Below, in pieces: positions 25,153-34,483 of a stretch of 64,000 nt of DNA. Numbering within the stretch: position 1 is the first letter of the stretch; every line of letters begins with the position of its first letter. Below the pieces are notes generated by a model. That model ran no database searches. It had not been told where the DNA came from and saw only the letters and a program-made list of their open reading frames with translations. A program made the position numbers and the translations under genes. The stretch is from Paenibacillus wynnii (GTDB lineage Bacteria > Bacillota > Bacilli > Paenibacillales > Paenibacillaceae), in NCBI RefSeq assembly GCF_030812855.1, contig NZ_JAUSTK010000006.1, forward strand, positions 124,001-188,000, given 5' to 3'.

Positions 25153-25749
25153 TTATGCTGAATGAAATCGTTCGACGATCATCGGTTGCAGCTGGCTTCC
25201 CTGAAGTGCAGCATAGCAGGCCTCCGGAATCAGTTCCATCCGGGCCACCAAAGAATTTGGCTTCCCTTGCGGATTATCCTGACCGAACGGTACAAAATAA
25301 ATATTCTTAGCCACCAGCAACTTTGCAATATTCGCAGCATTCAGACCCAAGCCATCGTTTGTTGATATTGCTAATACAAGCGGCCGACCGTTACGCATTT
25401 GCGACTTTGCCGCCATGAGTACCGGACTGTCCGTCATTGCATTAGCCAGCTTGCTCAGGCTATTTCCAGTACAGGGTGCTATCGTAAGCACATCTAGCAG
25501 CTTGGAAGGACCTAACGGTTCTGCTTCAACAATTGTAGAAATGATATCATTCCCTGTTATATCTTTCAACTGTTTTAGCCAATTTTCCGATGTACCGAAC
25601 CTGGTATTCGTTGCTAATACGGATCCTGAGACAATAGGGACAACGTTCGCACCCCCATCGATGAAGCGCCGAATCTGCGGCATTACCTCTGCAAATGTAC
25701 AGTGGGAGCCTGTAATTGCGTATCCAACTGTTATTCCGTGCCAGTTCAT
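25153..25749 (-). CDS. spoVFB: Dipicolinate synthase subunit B
   Basis: A flavoprotein-like subunit of about 198 residues. With DpaA it makes dipicolinic acid in the mother cell for spore heat resistance. The match to B. subtilis SpoVFB is clear: ITGSHCTFAEVMPQIRRF, TIAPCTGNSLSKLANAMTDSPVLMAAKSQMRNGRP and PFGQDNPQGKPNSLVARM. Two ATGs are close. The second, at 25749, is 6 bases behind GGGGGG and preferred. The first, at 25755, overlaps the dpaA stop and sits on the SD. Confidence 0.95.
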   Translation of the reverse strand: MNWHGITVGYAITGSHCTFAEVMPQIRRFIDGGANVVPIVSGSVLATNTRFGTSENWLKQLKDITGNDIISTIVEAEPLGPSKLLDVLTIAPCTGNSLSKLANAMTDSPVLMAAKSQMRNGRPLVLAISTNDGLGLNAANIAKLLVAKNIYFVPFGQDNPQGKPNSLVARMELIPEACYAALQGSQLQPMIVERFHSA

Positions 25750-25751
25750 AT

Positions 25752-26645
25752 TCATCCCCCCTGATTAAAACTCTCGTCTGAAATCGACTGTACCAGCGCA
25801 TTTGCCATAATGATTCCAGCACTCTTGGGAGCAACTATTCCGGGAAGACCCGGTGCTAGTATCGCCTTAATTCCTCTTTTTTCCGCATAACGAAAATCAC
25901 ACCCACCTGGTGCAGAGGCAAGATCGATAATGACACATTGTCGGGGTATGCGTGAGAGAACCTGAGCGGTTATGATCATGCTAGGAATCGTATTGAATAT
26001 TAAATCAGTATCCGACACATGCGAAAGCAAGTTTTCAGTCAAAAAAGGCTTCCAACCCATTTCCTCCGCTCGGGCATAGTGCTCTTGGCGCCGAACTCCA
26101 ACCTTAACGTTCGAACCCAGTCCCTGGAGGCTTCTAGCCATTGTGAATCCCGTTCTCCCCATCCCGAGCACCATTGAAGTGGACCCATGAATGGTAAAGT
26201 CGGTATTCTGAATAGCCAATACCAGTGCACCTTCTGCCGTCGGGATAGAATTGTAAATAGCAACATCATCACGATCCAATAATTCCACCAGCTTCAGCTT
26301 ATACTTGGAACATAGCTGACGTAAGTATTCTTTTGCCATACCGGTATAAATCGTACAGTTGGCCGGCAAGGCCGCTGCATGTTCATCCAGTAATTGAAGC
26401 TGCTGAGTGGAGAACATGGACTTAATATTTCCTTCATCATCGCAGCCTACCGTAGGAAGCACTAACAAATCAGCATTGCTCAATAACTGTGCATTCATCG
26501 GTTCCAAGTTAACCCCTTCAAAGGGGGTTAGCCAATTATCAAACCCGGCAGCGCTTACTGTGGCATCCAATTCCACACACTTTCGAATGACTTCAAACTG
26601 TCTTGCGTCCCCGCCCAGGAAGACGATCCTGACGCCAGTAAGCAT
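25752..26645 (-). CDS. spoVFA: Dipicolinate synthase subunit A
   Basis: A 297-residue NAD(P)-binding subunit of dipicolinate synthase, the same length as B. subtilis SpoVFA. The N-terminal domain is FLGGDARQFEVIRKCVELDATVSAAGFDNW. The Rossmann loop is VLGMGRTGFTMARSLQGLGSNVKVG (about 150-175). I chose the ATG at 26645, 11 bases behind AAAGGAG. A TTG seven codons up overlaps that SD. It is first in an operon running through dpaB, asd, dapG and dapA, so lysine and wall precursors share the transcript with spore dipicolinate. Confidence 0.95.
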   Translation of the reverse strand: MLTGVRIVFLGGDARQFEVIRKCVELDATVSAAGFDNWLTPFEGVNLEPMNAQLLSNADLLVLPTVGCDDEGNIKSMFSTQQLQLLDEHAAALPANCTIYTGMAKEYLRQLCSKYKLKLVELLDRDDVAIYNSIPTAEGALVLAIQNTDFTIHGSTSMVLGMGRTGFTMARSLQGLGSNVKVGVRRQEHYARAEEMGWKPFLTENLLSHVSDTDLIFNTIPSMIITAQVLSRIPRQCVIIDLASAPGGCDFRYAEKRGIKAILAPGLPGIVAPKSAGIIMANALVQSISDESFNQGG

Positions 26646-26691
26646 AAGGGATGACGCTCCTTTCAATTACACTCTCGACTATAAAGCATCT

Positions 26692-26700
26692 TATGCTATG
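26692..26700 (-). promoter_or_regulatory. Possible sigma-K -10 element of dpaA
   Basis: CATAGCATA matches the sigma-K -10 pattern CATAnnnTA, about 47 bases before the dpaA ATG. No AC-type -35 is seen at 16-17 bases, so this rests on one box. The operon is sigma-K-controlled in B. subtilis. Confidence 0.35.
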
Positions 26701-26743
26701 GGCTGCGAATGGGTGAAAAAGGATCGTGAGCACAGTTAAAATA

Positions 26744-26790
26744 GAAAAAAAGCCTGCGAATCATGCCTAATTTGGCACGTTACGCAAGCT
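26744..26790 (-). terminator. Terminator of dut
   Basis: A stem of about 17 pairs with a few G-T or mismatched positions (26751-26767 with 26774-26790) is followed by seven T residues on the minus strand. It begins 16 bases after the dut stop. Confidence 0.85.
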
Positions 26791-26805
26791 TAATATCAAA
26801 GAGAA

Positions 26806-27252
26806 TTATTTTCCGGTATGTCCGAAACCTCCGGCGCCACGCTCCGTATCTGAAAGCTGCTCCACCTCTACCAATGTTACAGCGGGAACAGCCTGAAATA
26901 CCATCTGTGCAATCCGCTCATTGCGGCTAATAACAAAGGGCTCCTGGCCCAGATTAATCAATAATACCTTTATTTCTCCCCGGTAGTCGGCATCGATGGT
27001 TCCCGGTGTATTCAGACAAGTTATACCGTGTTTTAATGCCAATCCGCTGCGTGGGCGTATCTGTGCTTCTAATCCATCCGGCATGGCTAAGGCTATACCT
27101 GTCGCAATTAGTGCACGTTGACCAGGAGCAAGTGTAACCTCCCCATCTACTGCTGCGAATAAGTCATACCCCGATGCCTGCCCAGACATTTTACGGGGTA
27201 GAAATACCTCTTCATTTCCCGGAAGTTTATTAATTTGTACGTAATAAGACAA
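26806..27252 (-). CDS. dut: dUTP diphosphatase
   Basis: A trimeric-type dUTPase of about 148 residues that hydrolyses dUTP to dUMP and keeps uracil out of DNA. All five motifs are present in order: [42 protein letters not shown] and [10 protein letters not shown]. The likely start is TTG at 27252, 8 bases behind AGGAG. The ATG six bases further up is too close to that SD. It overlaps the end of mlpA by about 23 bases, so coupling is likely. In B. subtilis this slot carries ymxH instead. Confidence 0.93.
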   Translation of the reverse strand: MSYYVQINKLPGNEEVFLPRKMSGQASGYDLFAAVDGEVTLAPGQRALIATGIALAMPDGLEAQIRPRSGLALKHGITCLNTPGTIDADYRGEIKVLLINLGQEPFVISRNERIAQMVFQAVPAVTLVEVEQLSDTERGAGGFGHTGK

Positions 27253-28495
27253 GATCATCTCTCCTAACTTTATTCATAACTTTATCTGATGATCCAACCA
27301 TCGCAATGGCCAAAGGTTCAGCAAACATTTGGTTCAATACCATATTTATATCCTCCATGCTGACTTCCCCAATTTTGGAAATCATATCATCAAGTGAATG
27401 ATGTCTACCCAGCATCAGCTCATTTTTACCGATCCGGTTCATGCGGCTGCTTGTGCTCTCCAAACTGAGAATAAGGCTGCCTTTAAGCTGTTCTTTCCCT
27501 TTTCTCAATTCATCCTCGCTTAAACCCTTCTCAGCAAGCTCTTGCATCATCTCTTTGGTTAGTTCCATGACATCCTTCGTCTGCTTAGGAGCAGTACCCG
27601 CATACACCGTAAACAGGCCGCTATCCGCTTGGGAGCTGTGATAAGAGAAGACCGAATAGGCCAACCCGCGCTTTTCACGTATTTCTTGGAACATCCGCGA
27701 GCTCATTCCACCACCGACAGCATTGTTAATTAAGACCATCGCATATTGTAAAGGATCTCCCGTACGAACCCCTGGAAGAGAAAGACAAATATGATTTTGT
27801 TCTGTTTTTTTACGGTGAAATCTCAGATCACCACGAAAATCCGGAGGCGTCAATGCAGCCGATGAACCATGATTGTCAAAAGAACCAAAATGCTTCTCCA
27901 GCAGCTCGATAAGTCCGTCATTGATATTACCCGCCACACTAATTACTGTATTCTCAATGGTATACTGTTCCTTCATATAGGCACGAAGATCGTCTGGCGT
28001 CATGTCCATGAGCCGTTCCTTCAAACCTAAAATGGTATAGGCCAAAGGATGATCTCCGTAAGCAGCAGCACACATCAAATCATGCACCAAATCATCAGGC
28101 GTATCCTCGCACATCGCAATTTCTTCGAGAATAACATTCTTTTCCTTCTTAAGCTCTTCAGCATCCATCTGTGAACGGAAAAACATATCCGAAAGCATAT
28201 CAATGGCAATTGGCAAATGCTCATCCAGAACTTTAGCATAATAGCAAGTGTATTCCTTAGAGGTGAATGCATTAACATTTCCGCCAATCGCATCAAACTG
28301 CTCCGCAATATCCTTTGCACTGAAGCGATCCGTTCCCTTAAATAGCATATGTTCTACAAAATGGGAGATCCCATTATTCTCAAGTCGTTCGTTTCTCGAC
28401 CCTGTTCTGACCCAAATTCCGAAGGAGACGGAACGTCCAGTTGGGATTTTCTCCATTACTACTCGCAACCCGTTGGATAGCACTATTTTTTCCAC
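27230..28495 (-). CDS. mlpA: M16 zinc peptidase MlpA/YmxG
   Basis: A 421-residue processing-peptidase-like M16 protein. The zinc motif HFVEH (H45-E48-H49) and the downstream EEIAM glutamate region ([13 protein letters not shown]) are intact, and the C-terminal half has the [16 protein letters not shown] region. In B. subtilis MlpA/YmxG was reported to affect extracellular protease levels. The start is GTG at 28495 with AGGAGG 8 bases before. ylxY is upstream and dut overlaps downstream. This is the second catalytically intact M16 protein in the window. Confidence 0.93.
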   Translation of the reverse strand: MEKIVLSNGLRVVMEKIPTGRSVSFGIWVRTGSRNERLENNGISHFVEHMLFKGTDRFSAKDIAEQFDAIGGNVNAFTSKEYTCYYAKVLDEHLPIAIDMLSDMFFRSQMDAEELKKEKNVILEEIAMCEDTPDDLVHDLMCAAAYGDHPLAYTILGLKERLMDMTPDDLRAYMKEQYTIENTVISVAGNINDGLIELLEKHFGSFDNHGSSAALTPPDFRGDLRFHRKKTEQNHICLSLPGVRTGDPLQYAMVLINNAVGGGMSSRMFQEIREKRGLAYSVFSYHSSQADSGLFTVYAGTAPKQTKDVMELTKEMMQELAEKGLSEDELRKGKEQLKGSLILSLESTSSRMNRIGKNELMLGRHHSLDDMISKIGEVSMEDINMVLNQMFAEPLAIAMVGSSDKVMNKVRRDDLVLLRTN

Positions 28496-28554
28496 TTCAA
28501 AATCCTCCTGGCATAGCCCTGTTTCTTCCTACAGTTATAACAGAATTAGACCCC

Positions 28555-29541
28555 TCACTCAACCTCAGAGGGTATTATACGTTCCGCTGACAGCGTCTGG
28601 CTAACCGTTCCTAGTCTCAATCCCTTTGCCTTAATCCCCTGAATCATGCCCCTAAGCGCTTGGGATGAGGATGAGGTGGGGTGCATCAATATAAGAAATC
28701 CAGGTTCGACTTTTGTCGTAATTTTGGCTACCACAGATTCAGGAGTCGGATTGCGCCAATCTACCGTATCCAGTGTCCATAGCACCGTTTTTAGTCCGAG
28801 GCCCCTCGCAATTTCGACCGTTTCCTGATCATAATCACCCGAAGGCGGAGCAAACCATTTATTAGTTACGCCCAGATTCTCCAATAACTTTCGCGTTTTA
28901 TCGATTTCAAGAATTGCTCTGGCTCTGCTTAGATTACTCATTTGCGGGTGGGTATACGCGTGGTTCTCCAGTTCATGCCCTCGTTTAAGCATCTCTGCGG
29001 CAAGCTCCTGATTATGACTTAACCAGCTGCCATCCAGAAAAAAAGTCACTTTTACCTGTTCCTGATCCAAAATATCAAGCATAGGCAAAATATATTCATT
29101 TCCCCACGCTACATTAATCATTAAGGATACCATGGGCTTGCCCGGATTTCCCCGATATATCGGCTGGGCTCCCAAATCATCTAGAGAAACTTCAGATTTG
29201 ATCTGCCTGTATACGTACTTGATTGCCGCATTTGATGACACTAAAAGTGATTTCTGGTATGTAGCATCGACATCTACTTCCAACCCGTTGTAGCCTGGGA
29301 TCGCCTTCCAAACCCTATCAACGATAGCGTTTACCGGCGGTGCTTTGAGCTCTACTGCCTTGGCCTCAATAACCCTGCGCATATTTTCGTTTGGAGTTTC
29401 TGAATTAATGTTCAATACAGCGACATTTCCATACTGTGGTAATATTTCCTCCAGCATAGTCTTAACTGGCCCGCTACTGCTTCCAATCCCGATTACTATA
29501 GCTATACAGGCTAGCACAACCGCCGCTTTTTCCAACTTCAT
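28555..29541 (-). CDS. ylxY: YlxY, polysaccharide deacetylase-like protein
   Basis: A 328-residue secreted or membrane-anchored protein with an N-terminal hydrophobic segment (about residues 4-22) and a NodB-type deacetylase domain (about 125-320). The HAYTHP motif is intact, but the first motif, usually TFDDG, reads MINVAWGNE. The catalytic Asp pair is therefore missing and activity is doubtful. Later segments are recognisable (WFAPPSGDYDQE, LWTLDTVDW, LMHPT). I chose the ATG at 29541 behind GGGGAGG. It lies between pnp and mlpA as in B. subtilis. Confidence 0.88.
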   Translation of the reverse strand: MKLEKAAVVLACIAIVIGIGSSSGPVKTMLEEILPQYGNVAVLNINSETPNENMRRVIEAKAVELKAPPVNAIVDRVWKAIPGYNGLEVDVDATYQKSLLVSSNAAIKYVYRQIKSEVSLDDLGAQPIYRGNPGKPMVSLMINVAWGNEYILPMLDILDQEQVKVTFFLDGSWLSHNQELAAEMLKRGHELENHAYTHPQMSNLSRARAILEIDKTRKLLENLGVTNKWFAPPSGDYDQETVEIARGLGLKTVLWTLDTVDWRNPTPESVVAKITTKVEPGFLILMHPTSSSSQALRGMIQGIKAKGLRLGTVSQTLSAERIIPSEVE

Positions 29542-29696
29542 CGCAGCTTCCTCCCCAACAGAAACGGTATACCGTCCCTTTTTGGTTGAGGGGACGCTTT
29601 GTCCCAACCTATGATACAAACGGATGAATTATGCATGCATAAAGCCAAACCCGACCAGCATACTTTATCCATACGAGACTTATAGTTCCTTAGTAT

Positions 29697-29735
29697 TTAA
29701 AAAAGAGCCAGAGCGTAATCGCTTCTGTCTCTTTT
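29697..29735 (-). terminator. Terminator of pnp
   Basis: An AAAGAG/CTCTTT-based stem with inner CAG/CTG and GCG/CGC pairs is followed by TTTTTT on the minus strand, about 40 bases after the pnp stop. Confidence 0.65.
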
Positions 29736-29774
29736 GATAACTAAAACCCTAGGCTGTTCACTTCAGTAGGAGTT

Positions 29775-31877
29775 TTACGCTTTAGCTCCGCTTTCGGAGG
29801 TCAGCACAGCTTTGCGGGACAGGTTGACGCGGCCCTGTGGGTCGATTTCGGTTACTTTTACAGTAATCGTATCGCCAATAGCAACTACGTCCTCAACTTT
29901 TGCTACGCGCTCTGTAGAGAGCTGAGAAATATGCACCAATCCGTCTTTACCCGGGATCAGTTCGACAAAAGCACCGAATTTCTCAATGCGTCTTACAGTA
30001 CCTACGTAGATTTCGCCGACTTGTACTTCACGTACAATGCCTTCAATAATATTACGGGCTTTTTGGATCATTTCTTCGTTGGAGGAGCCAATGAAGACAC
30101 GGCCATCCTGCTCGATATCAATTTTTACGCCGGTTTCTTCAATAATTTTATTGATAATCTTACCGCCAGCACCGATAACATCACGGATCTTGTCGGGATT
30201 AATATTAATAATAATAATCTTCGGAGCATATTTGGACAAAGTAGGTCTTGGCTCAGAGATGGACTCCAGCATTTTGCCCAAGATGAACATACGTCCCTCT
30301 TTTGCCTGCTGCAATGCATCCTGCAGGATTTGACGGTCGATACCGGCAATTTTGATGTCCATTTGAATGGCAGTTACACCCTCTGCTGTACCTGCTACCT
30401 TAAAGTCCATATCACCCAGGTGATCTTCCATACCTTGAATATCAGTTAAGATGGATACATGCTCCCCATCCTTGATGAGACCCATAGCCACACCGGCAAC
30501 AGGTGCTTTAATAGGCACACCGGCATCCATCATAGCCAAGATGCTGGCACAGATACTTGCTTGGGAAGTAGACCCGTTAGACTCAATAGCCTCGGAAACG
30601 AGACGTATGGTATACGGGAATTCAGTTTCACTAGGAATAACCTTGGACAAAGCACGTTCACCCAATGCTCCATGACCGATTTCACGACGACCCGGAGGAC
30701 GAAGCGGACGGGCTTCCCCTACGCTGAACGGAGGGAAGTTATAATGGTGCATGAATCGTTTCGTCTCGGCAAGATCAATGCCATCTAGAATTTGCACATC
30801 ACCAAGAGCACCCAATGTACATACGCTAAGCACTTGTGTTTGACCGCGTGTGAATAGACCGGAGCCGTGAGTACGCGGCAGAAGGCTTGTATCACATTCA
30901 ATCGGACGAATTTCATCAAGCTTACGACCATCCGGACGCACCTTGTCATGCGTAATAAGACGTCTTACTTCTTCTTTTACGATATCGTGAAGAACTTCCT
31001 TAACATCCTTCAGAAGTTCCGGTGATTCTATGTATTTCTCAACGAAATACGCAACGGTATCATTGTTTACGACATCAATAGCTTCTTGACGGGCATGCTT
31101 CTCAGCAATTTTGACAGCTTCTACAAGACGGCTTTCTGCCATAGCGCGAACATCAGCGTTCACTTCAGCGTTTACCGCATGTAACTTCACAGCCATTTTT
31201 TCTTTACCTGCAAGTTTAACCAGCTCTTCAATCATAGCTACAATTTTGCGAATTTCATCATGTCCAAACATAATGGCTTCTAACATGACATCTTCTGTTA
31301 ATTCGTTCGCTTCCGCTTCAACCATCATGATAGCTTCTTTGGTTCCGGCAACTACCAGATACATGTCGCTTACCGCTTGTTGAGCAATATCAGGGTTGAT
31401 CACGAATTCGCCATTAACCCGGCCCACAGCCACGCCGCCAATGGGTCCGTCAAAAGGAACATCAGAAATACTAAGTGAAGCCGAAGTACCGATCATAGCT
31501 GCAATTTCCGGTGTGCAGTCTTGGTCTACGCTCATAACCATGTTCATTACCTGAACATCATTACGGAAGCCTTCCGGGAACAGAGGACGAATAGGACGGT
31601 CAGTCAAACGGCTCGATAGAATAGCCTTTTCACTTGGTCTACCTTCCCGTTTGATAAATCCGCCGGGGATTTTACCTACAGCATATAGTCTTTCCTCATA
31701 GTTAACTGTAAGCGGGAAGAAATCCAAATCCTTAGGTTCTTTGGAAGCAGTAACCGTACACAATACTGAGGTATCTCCATAACGCACCATAACTGCTGCG
31801 TTTGCCTGCTTAGCTAAGCGGCCTGTTTCCAGTACAAGGCGTCTTCCGCCCAGCTGCATTTCAACACGTTGTTCCAT
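29775..31877 (-). CDS. pnp: Polynucleotide phosphorylase
   Basis: A 700-residue trimeric 3'-to-5' exoribonuclease using phosphate. Two RNase PH domains flank an alpha-helical domain. Then come a KH domain ([24 protein letters not shown], about 560-620) and an S1 domain ([34 protein letters not shown], about 620-690). Signature stretches include [30 protein letters not shown] and the active-site region [19 protein letters not shown]. The ATG has AGGAGGG upstream. It follows rpsO, with terminators and its own -10 box in between. Confidence 0.97.
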   Translation of the reverse strand: MEQRVEMQLGGRRLVLETGRLAKQANAAVMVRYGDTSVLCTVTASKEPKDLDFFPLTVNYEERLYAVGKIPGGFIKREGRPSEKAILSSRLTDRPIRPLFPEGFRNDVQVMNMVMSVDQDCTPEIAAMIGTSASLSISDVPFDGPIGGVAVGRVNGEFVINPDIAQQAVSDMYLVVAGTKEAIMMVEAEANELTEDVMLEAIMFGHDEIRKIVAMIEELVKLAGKEKMAVKLHAVNAEVNADVRAMAESRLVEAVKIAEKHARQEAIDVVNNDTVAYFVEKYIESPELLKDVKEVLHDIVKEEVRRLITHDKVRPDGRKLDEIRPIECDTSLLPRTHGSGLFTRGQTQVLSVCTLGALGDVQILDGIDLAETKRFMHHYNFPPFSVGEARPLRPPGRREIGHGALGERALSKVIPSETEFPYTIRLVSEAIESNGSTSQASICASILAMMDAGVPIKAPVAGVAMGLIKDGEHVSILTDIQGMEDHLGDMDFKVAGTAEGVTAIQMDIKIAGIDRQILQDALQQAKEGRMFILGKMLESISEPRPTLSKYAPKIIIININPDKIRDVIGAGGKIINKIIEETGVKIDIEQDGRVFIGSSNEEMIQKARNIIEGIVREVQVGEIYVGTVRRIEKFGAFVELIPGKDGLVHISQLSTERVAKVEDVVAIGDTITVKVTEIDPQGRVNLSRKAVLTSESGAKA

Positions 31878-31954
31878 AAATTCCCTCCTTGAATGTAAGT
31901 AGACCCGCTCTCTAATAAAGCAGGTTCACATCTTGTTTAATTAACACCCGATTC

Positions 31955-31960
31955 ATTATA
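31955..31960 (-). promoter_or_regulatory. -10 box of a probable pnp promoter
   Basis: A perfect TATAAT lies directly behind the terminator at 31970-32008, about 78 bases before the pnp ATG. No good -35 at 17 bases is seen. Confidence 0.4.
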
Positions 31961-31969
31961 CAATACAAG

Positions 31970-32008
31970 CAAAAACGGCCTGGCCTCATTTGAAGTAGTA
32001 GCCGTTTT
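31970..32008 (-). terminator. Second terminator between rpsO and pnp
   Basis: AAAACGGC (32008-32001 on the minus strand) pairs with GCCGTTTT, with a 21-base loop and an extra T. It is tandem to the rpsO terminator and probably gives partial read-through to pnp. Confidence 0.6.
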
Positions 32009-32073
32009 ATGCGAATAATATAAACATGCCAAGTTAGTTGTAGGGCCCATAAGAAATATAATACCCTAATTTT

Positions 32074-32140
32074 CAAAAAGCAACCCGGTTATCCCCGTTG
32101 TCGCTCCGAGAAGGACATACGGTAAACAACCAGGCTGCTT
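32074..32140 (-). terminator. Terminator of rpsO
   Basis: A 13-pair outer stem with two G-T pairs (32078-32090 with 32128-32140) encloses a 37-base structured loop and is followed by TTTTT on the minus strand. It begins 22 bases after the rpsO stop. Confidence 0.7.
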
Positions 32141-32161
32141 TAAGGGTAATCATATCGATTA

Positions 32162-32431
32162 TTAACGACGCAATCCGAGTCTTTCGATCAGAGCGCTGTA
32201 GCGTCTGATGTCTTTATTCTTCAAATACGCCAGCAATTTACGACGTTGTCCAACCATCTTCAGCAATCCACGGCGGGAATGATGATCCTTCTTGTGTGTG
32301 CGCAAGTGGTCAGTCAAATTAACGATGTTCTCCGTAAGGATAGCAACTTGCACCTCAGGGGATCCAGTATCGGATTCGTGAGTTTTGTGCTCGTCAATCA
32401 ATTGGTGTTTACGTTCTTGAGTCAATGCCAT
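32162..32431 (-). CDS. rpsO: 30S ribosomal protein S15
   Basis: An 89-residue S15 that binds the central domain of 16S rRNA early in assembly. The sequence [36 protein letters not shown] and the [19 protein letters not shown] stretch are diagnostic. The ATG at 32431 follows AAGGAGGTGA. A longer in-frame start would add 14 leader-encoded residues. The gene has its own promoter and a roughly 100-base structured leader, likely for autoregulation by S15. Confidence 0.98.
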   Translation of the reverse strand: MALTQERKHQLIDEHKTHESDTGSPEVQVAILTENIVNLTDHLRTHKKDHHSRRGLLKMVGQRRKLLAYLKNKDIRRYSALIERLGLRR

Positions 32432-32530
32432 CCTGTTCACCTCCTTCATTATAATCGCCAATAGCCTCGTCACCGTCGGTGAGATCGAATAACCAAGCTA
32501 AGGTTCTGTTTGTTGCCGTTCCAGCAACGT
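32432..32530 (-). ncRNA. Structured rpsO leader, probable S15 autoregulatory element
   Basis: The leader can form GTTGC/GCAAC, a perfect TCACC/GGTGA hairpin near 32475 and a closing TAGCTT/AGGCTA helix just before the SD. This arrangement resembles a three-way junction. S15 leaders are known in Geobacillus and other Bacilli, but no exact match to a published class was tested. Confidence 0.45.
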
Positions 32531-32535
32531 TAATC

Positions 32536-32564
32536 AGTATAGCACCTTACAAGATAAAAGTAAA
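32536..32564 (-). promoter_or_regulatory. Sigma-A promoter of rpsO
   Basis: TTTACT (32564-32559), a 17-base spacer, and TATACT (32541-32536), about 100 bases before the rpsO ATG. Confidence 0.65.
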
Positions 32565-32582
32565 CTTCCTGTCCAGAGCAGT

Positions 32583-33530
32583 TTATTGTATATCTAACAA
32601 GATCCTTTTGGCAGTCTCAGCATCAGCGCCGATCTGCTGTATTAAGGCCTGAATGGAGTCGAATTTACGCTCCGGCCGAATATATGAGACCAATTCCACT
32701 GTCAACTGCAGGTCATACAAATCCCCGTTAAAATCGAATAAATGCACCTCAAAGCTCGGCTTAGTCTCACCTTCATGAAAAGTTGGCTTAACACCCACAT
32801 TCATAACCCCAGGCAGAACCTGATTATTATAGAATGCTCGCACTGCATAAACCCCTTTTGCAGGAATGACAAAACGGTCCTCTAATTGTAGATTCGCCGT
32901 AGGGAAACCAATGGTACGTCCCCGTTTCTCACCATGCACCACTGTTCCGCGCAGATGATAGCAACGGCCAAACCAGTAGTTAGCCAGTTCCAATTCTCCG
33001 CTTTGCAGGCTTCTGCGAATTCCAGAGCTACTCACCTTCTGTCCGTTAAGCAGGAACGGGGGGACGGTTTCAACATCCATGATTCCTTGTCCCAGTTCGC
33101 GCAGCATATCAGCATCTCCCTCTCCTTTGTAACCGAAGCGAAAATCAAAACCGATTACTGCGGTTACAAGTTGAAGAGGCAACAACATGCCTGACACAAA
33201 ATTTTGGGGGCTCACTCTGGAAAGCTGCTCATTAAACTCAATAATATAAAGGATATCAACACCCATCTCAACCAGAAGCTCCTGCTTGTCTAATGGAGGT
33301 GTCAAATATCCCTCATAGTCACCCCTGCCCATAACATCTTTAGGATGGGGATGAAAAGTTATCACTGCAGCAATAACACCCTTTTGGCGTGCCAGAGCTA
33401 CAGCAGATTTAATCACGCTGGCATGTCCACGGTGCAAACCGTCAAACTGGCCAAGAGCAGCCACTTGGGGCTGAGCCCACTCAGCAGCGCTCTCCGGCGA
33501 TATAGGATAGGTTAACGTTACGGTTCTCAC
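32583..33530 (-). CDS. ribF: Bifunctional riboflavin kinase / FAD synthetase
   Basis: A 315-residue enzyme making FMN and FAD. The N-terminal FAD synthetase (nucleotidyltransferase) has ALGQFDGLHRGHASVI and TFHPHP, and SSSGIRRSLQSGE closes it. The C-terminal riboflavin kinase has GTVVHGEKRGRTIGFPTANL and GVMNVG. I chose GTG at 33530, giving MRTVTLTYPIS, which aligns with B. subtilis RibC. AGGTGAG lies 7 bases before it. It is the last gene of the rimP-nusA operon. Confidence 0.94.
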   Translation of the reverse strand: MRTVTLTYPISPESAAEWAQPQVAALGQFDGLHRGHASVIKSAVALARQKGVIAAVITFHPHPKDVMGRGDYEGYLTPPLDKQELLVEMGVDILYIIEFNEQLSRVSPQNFVSGMLLPLQLVTAVIGFDFRFGYKGEGDADMLRELGQGIMDVETVPPFLLNGQKVSSSGIRRSLQSGELELANYWFGRCYHLRGTVVHGEKRGRTIGFPTANLQLEDRFVIPAKGVYAVRAFYNNQVLPGVMNVGVKPTFHEGETKPSFEVHLFDFNGDLYDLQLTVELVSYIRPERKFDSIQALIQQIGADAETAKRILLDIQ

Positions 33531-33568
33531 GCTGTTTCTCACCTGCAATTCACTTTGTAAAATCAGTC

Positions 33569-34483
33569 TTACATTTGTGCAAACACTTTTACCGGTGCAA
33601 TAGATCCGCTTTCGTCGAGCTCATAAATCCCAAGGAACAGTCCTTGCAGATCATACAGGCGAAAATGTCCGGCATTCTTAACTTCAGGAGATACAAAGCG
33701 GGTGGAGAGGCGTTGTCCCTGAAGGGCAGCCTTCTTCTTCTCTTCAATCACCGTATGCATAGGCATATGAGCAATCGATTGATCCGCCGGAATAAGATGG
33801 TCTTGAAGCGTTCCCGCTGCCCTGTGCTCAGCAATTTCTTCTAAGGTTAAACAATGATCGGCTCTTATTCCTGCTGACATTGTTCTTGTAAGCTTCACCA
33901 TTACACCAGGAAGTCCTAATGCCCGTCCTATATCAACACAAAGTGTACGAATATAAGTCCCTTTAGAACAGAGCGCTCGAAAGGTAATATCCGGATATGT
34001 ATCGTTCCAGACCATACCGAGCATTTCTATTTCATAAATTTCCACTTCGCGGCTCTTACGCTCCACGGTTTTACCTTCACGGGCCAGCTCATAAAGACGC
34101 TTACCGTCGACCTTAACAGCGGAATACATAGGAGGCGTCTGGGAGATTACTCCGGTAAATTGTTGAAGAACTGCAAGGATCTCTTCCTCAGTTACATGGA
34201 CCTCATCCACAGATTCCGTAATGGTTCCCGTTAGATCCTCCGTATCGCTAGACATTCCTAAGCGGAGGGTAGCCACATATTCCTTAGGGAGTTCCTGGAT
34301 ATATTCAACGACACGAGTAGCCCGTCCCAGGCAAAGCGGTAAAACGCCGGTAACCTGTGGATCAAGCGTTCCTGTATGCCCGATCCGTTTCATCCCGAGA
34401 ATACGGCGTGCCTTTGCAACCACATCGTGCGAAGTAAAGCCTGCGGGCTTAAAGACAGCCAAAACACCTTCTAATTCACTCAT
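33569..34483 (-). CDS. truB: tRNA pseudouridine-55 synthase
   Basis: A 304-residue enzyme forming pseudouridine 55 in the T-loop of tRNAs. It begins GVLAVFKPAGFTSHDVVAKARRI. The catalytic Asp is D41 in GHTGTLDPQVTG. KEYVATLRLG and the C-terminal domain are as in the family. The ATG overlaps the nrnA stop by four bases (ATGA), so translation is coupled. Confidence 0.96.
   Translation of the reverse strand: MSELEGVLAVFKPAGFTSHDVVAKARRILGMKRIGHTGTLDPQVTGVLPLCLGRATRVVEYIQELPKEYVATLRLGMSSDTEDLTGTITESVDEVHVTEEEILAVLQQFTGVISQTPPMYSAVKVDGKRLYELAREGKTVERKSREVEIYEIEMLGMVWNDTYPDITFRALCSKGTYIRTLCVDIGRALGLPGVMVKLTRTMSAGIRADHCLTLEEIAEHRAAGTLQDHLIPADQSIAHMPMHTVIEEKKKAALQGQRLSTRFVSPEVKNAGHFRLYDLQGLFLGIYELDESGSIAPVKVFAQM

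Noticed and set aside
23915..26700. Lysine (L-box) riboswitch in the dap operon
   Set aside because: No leader of sufficient length or with the L-box core was found before dpaA, asd or dapG.
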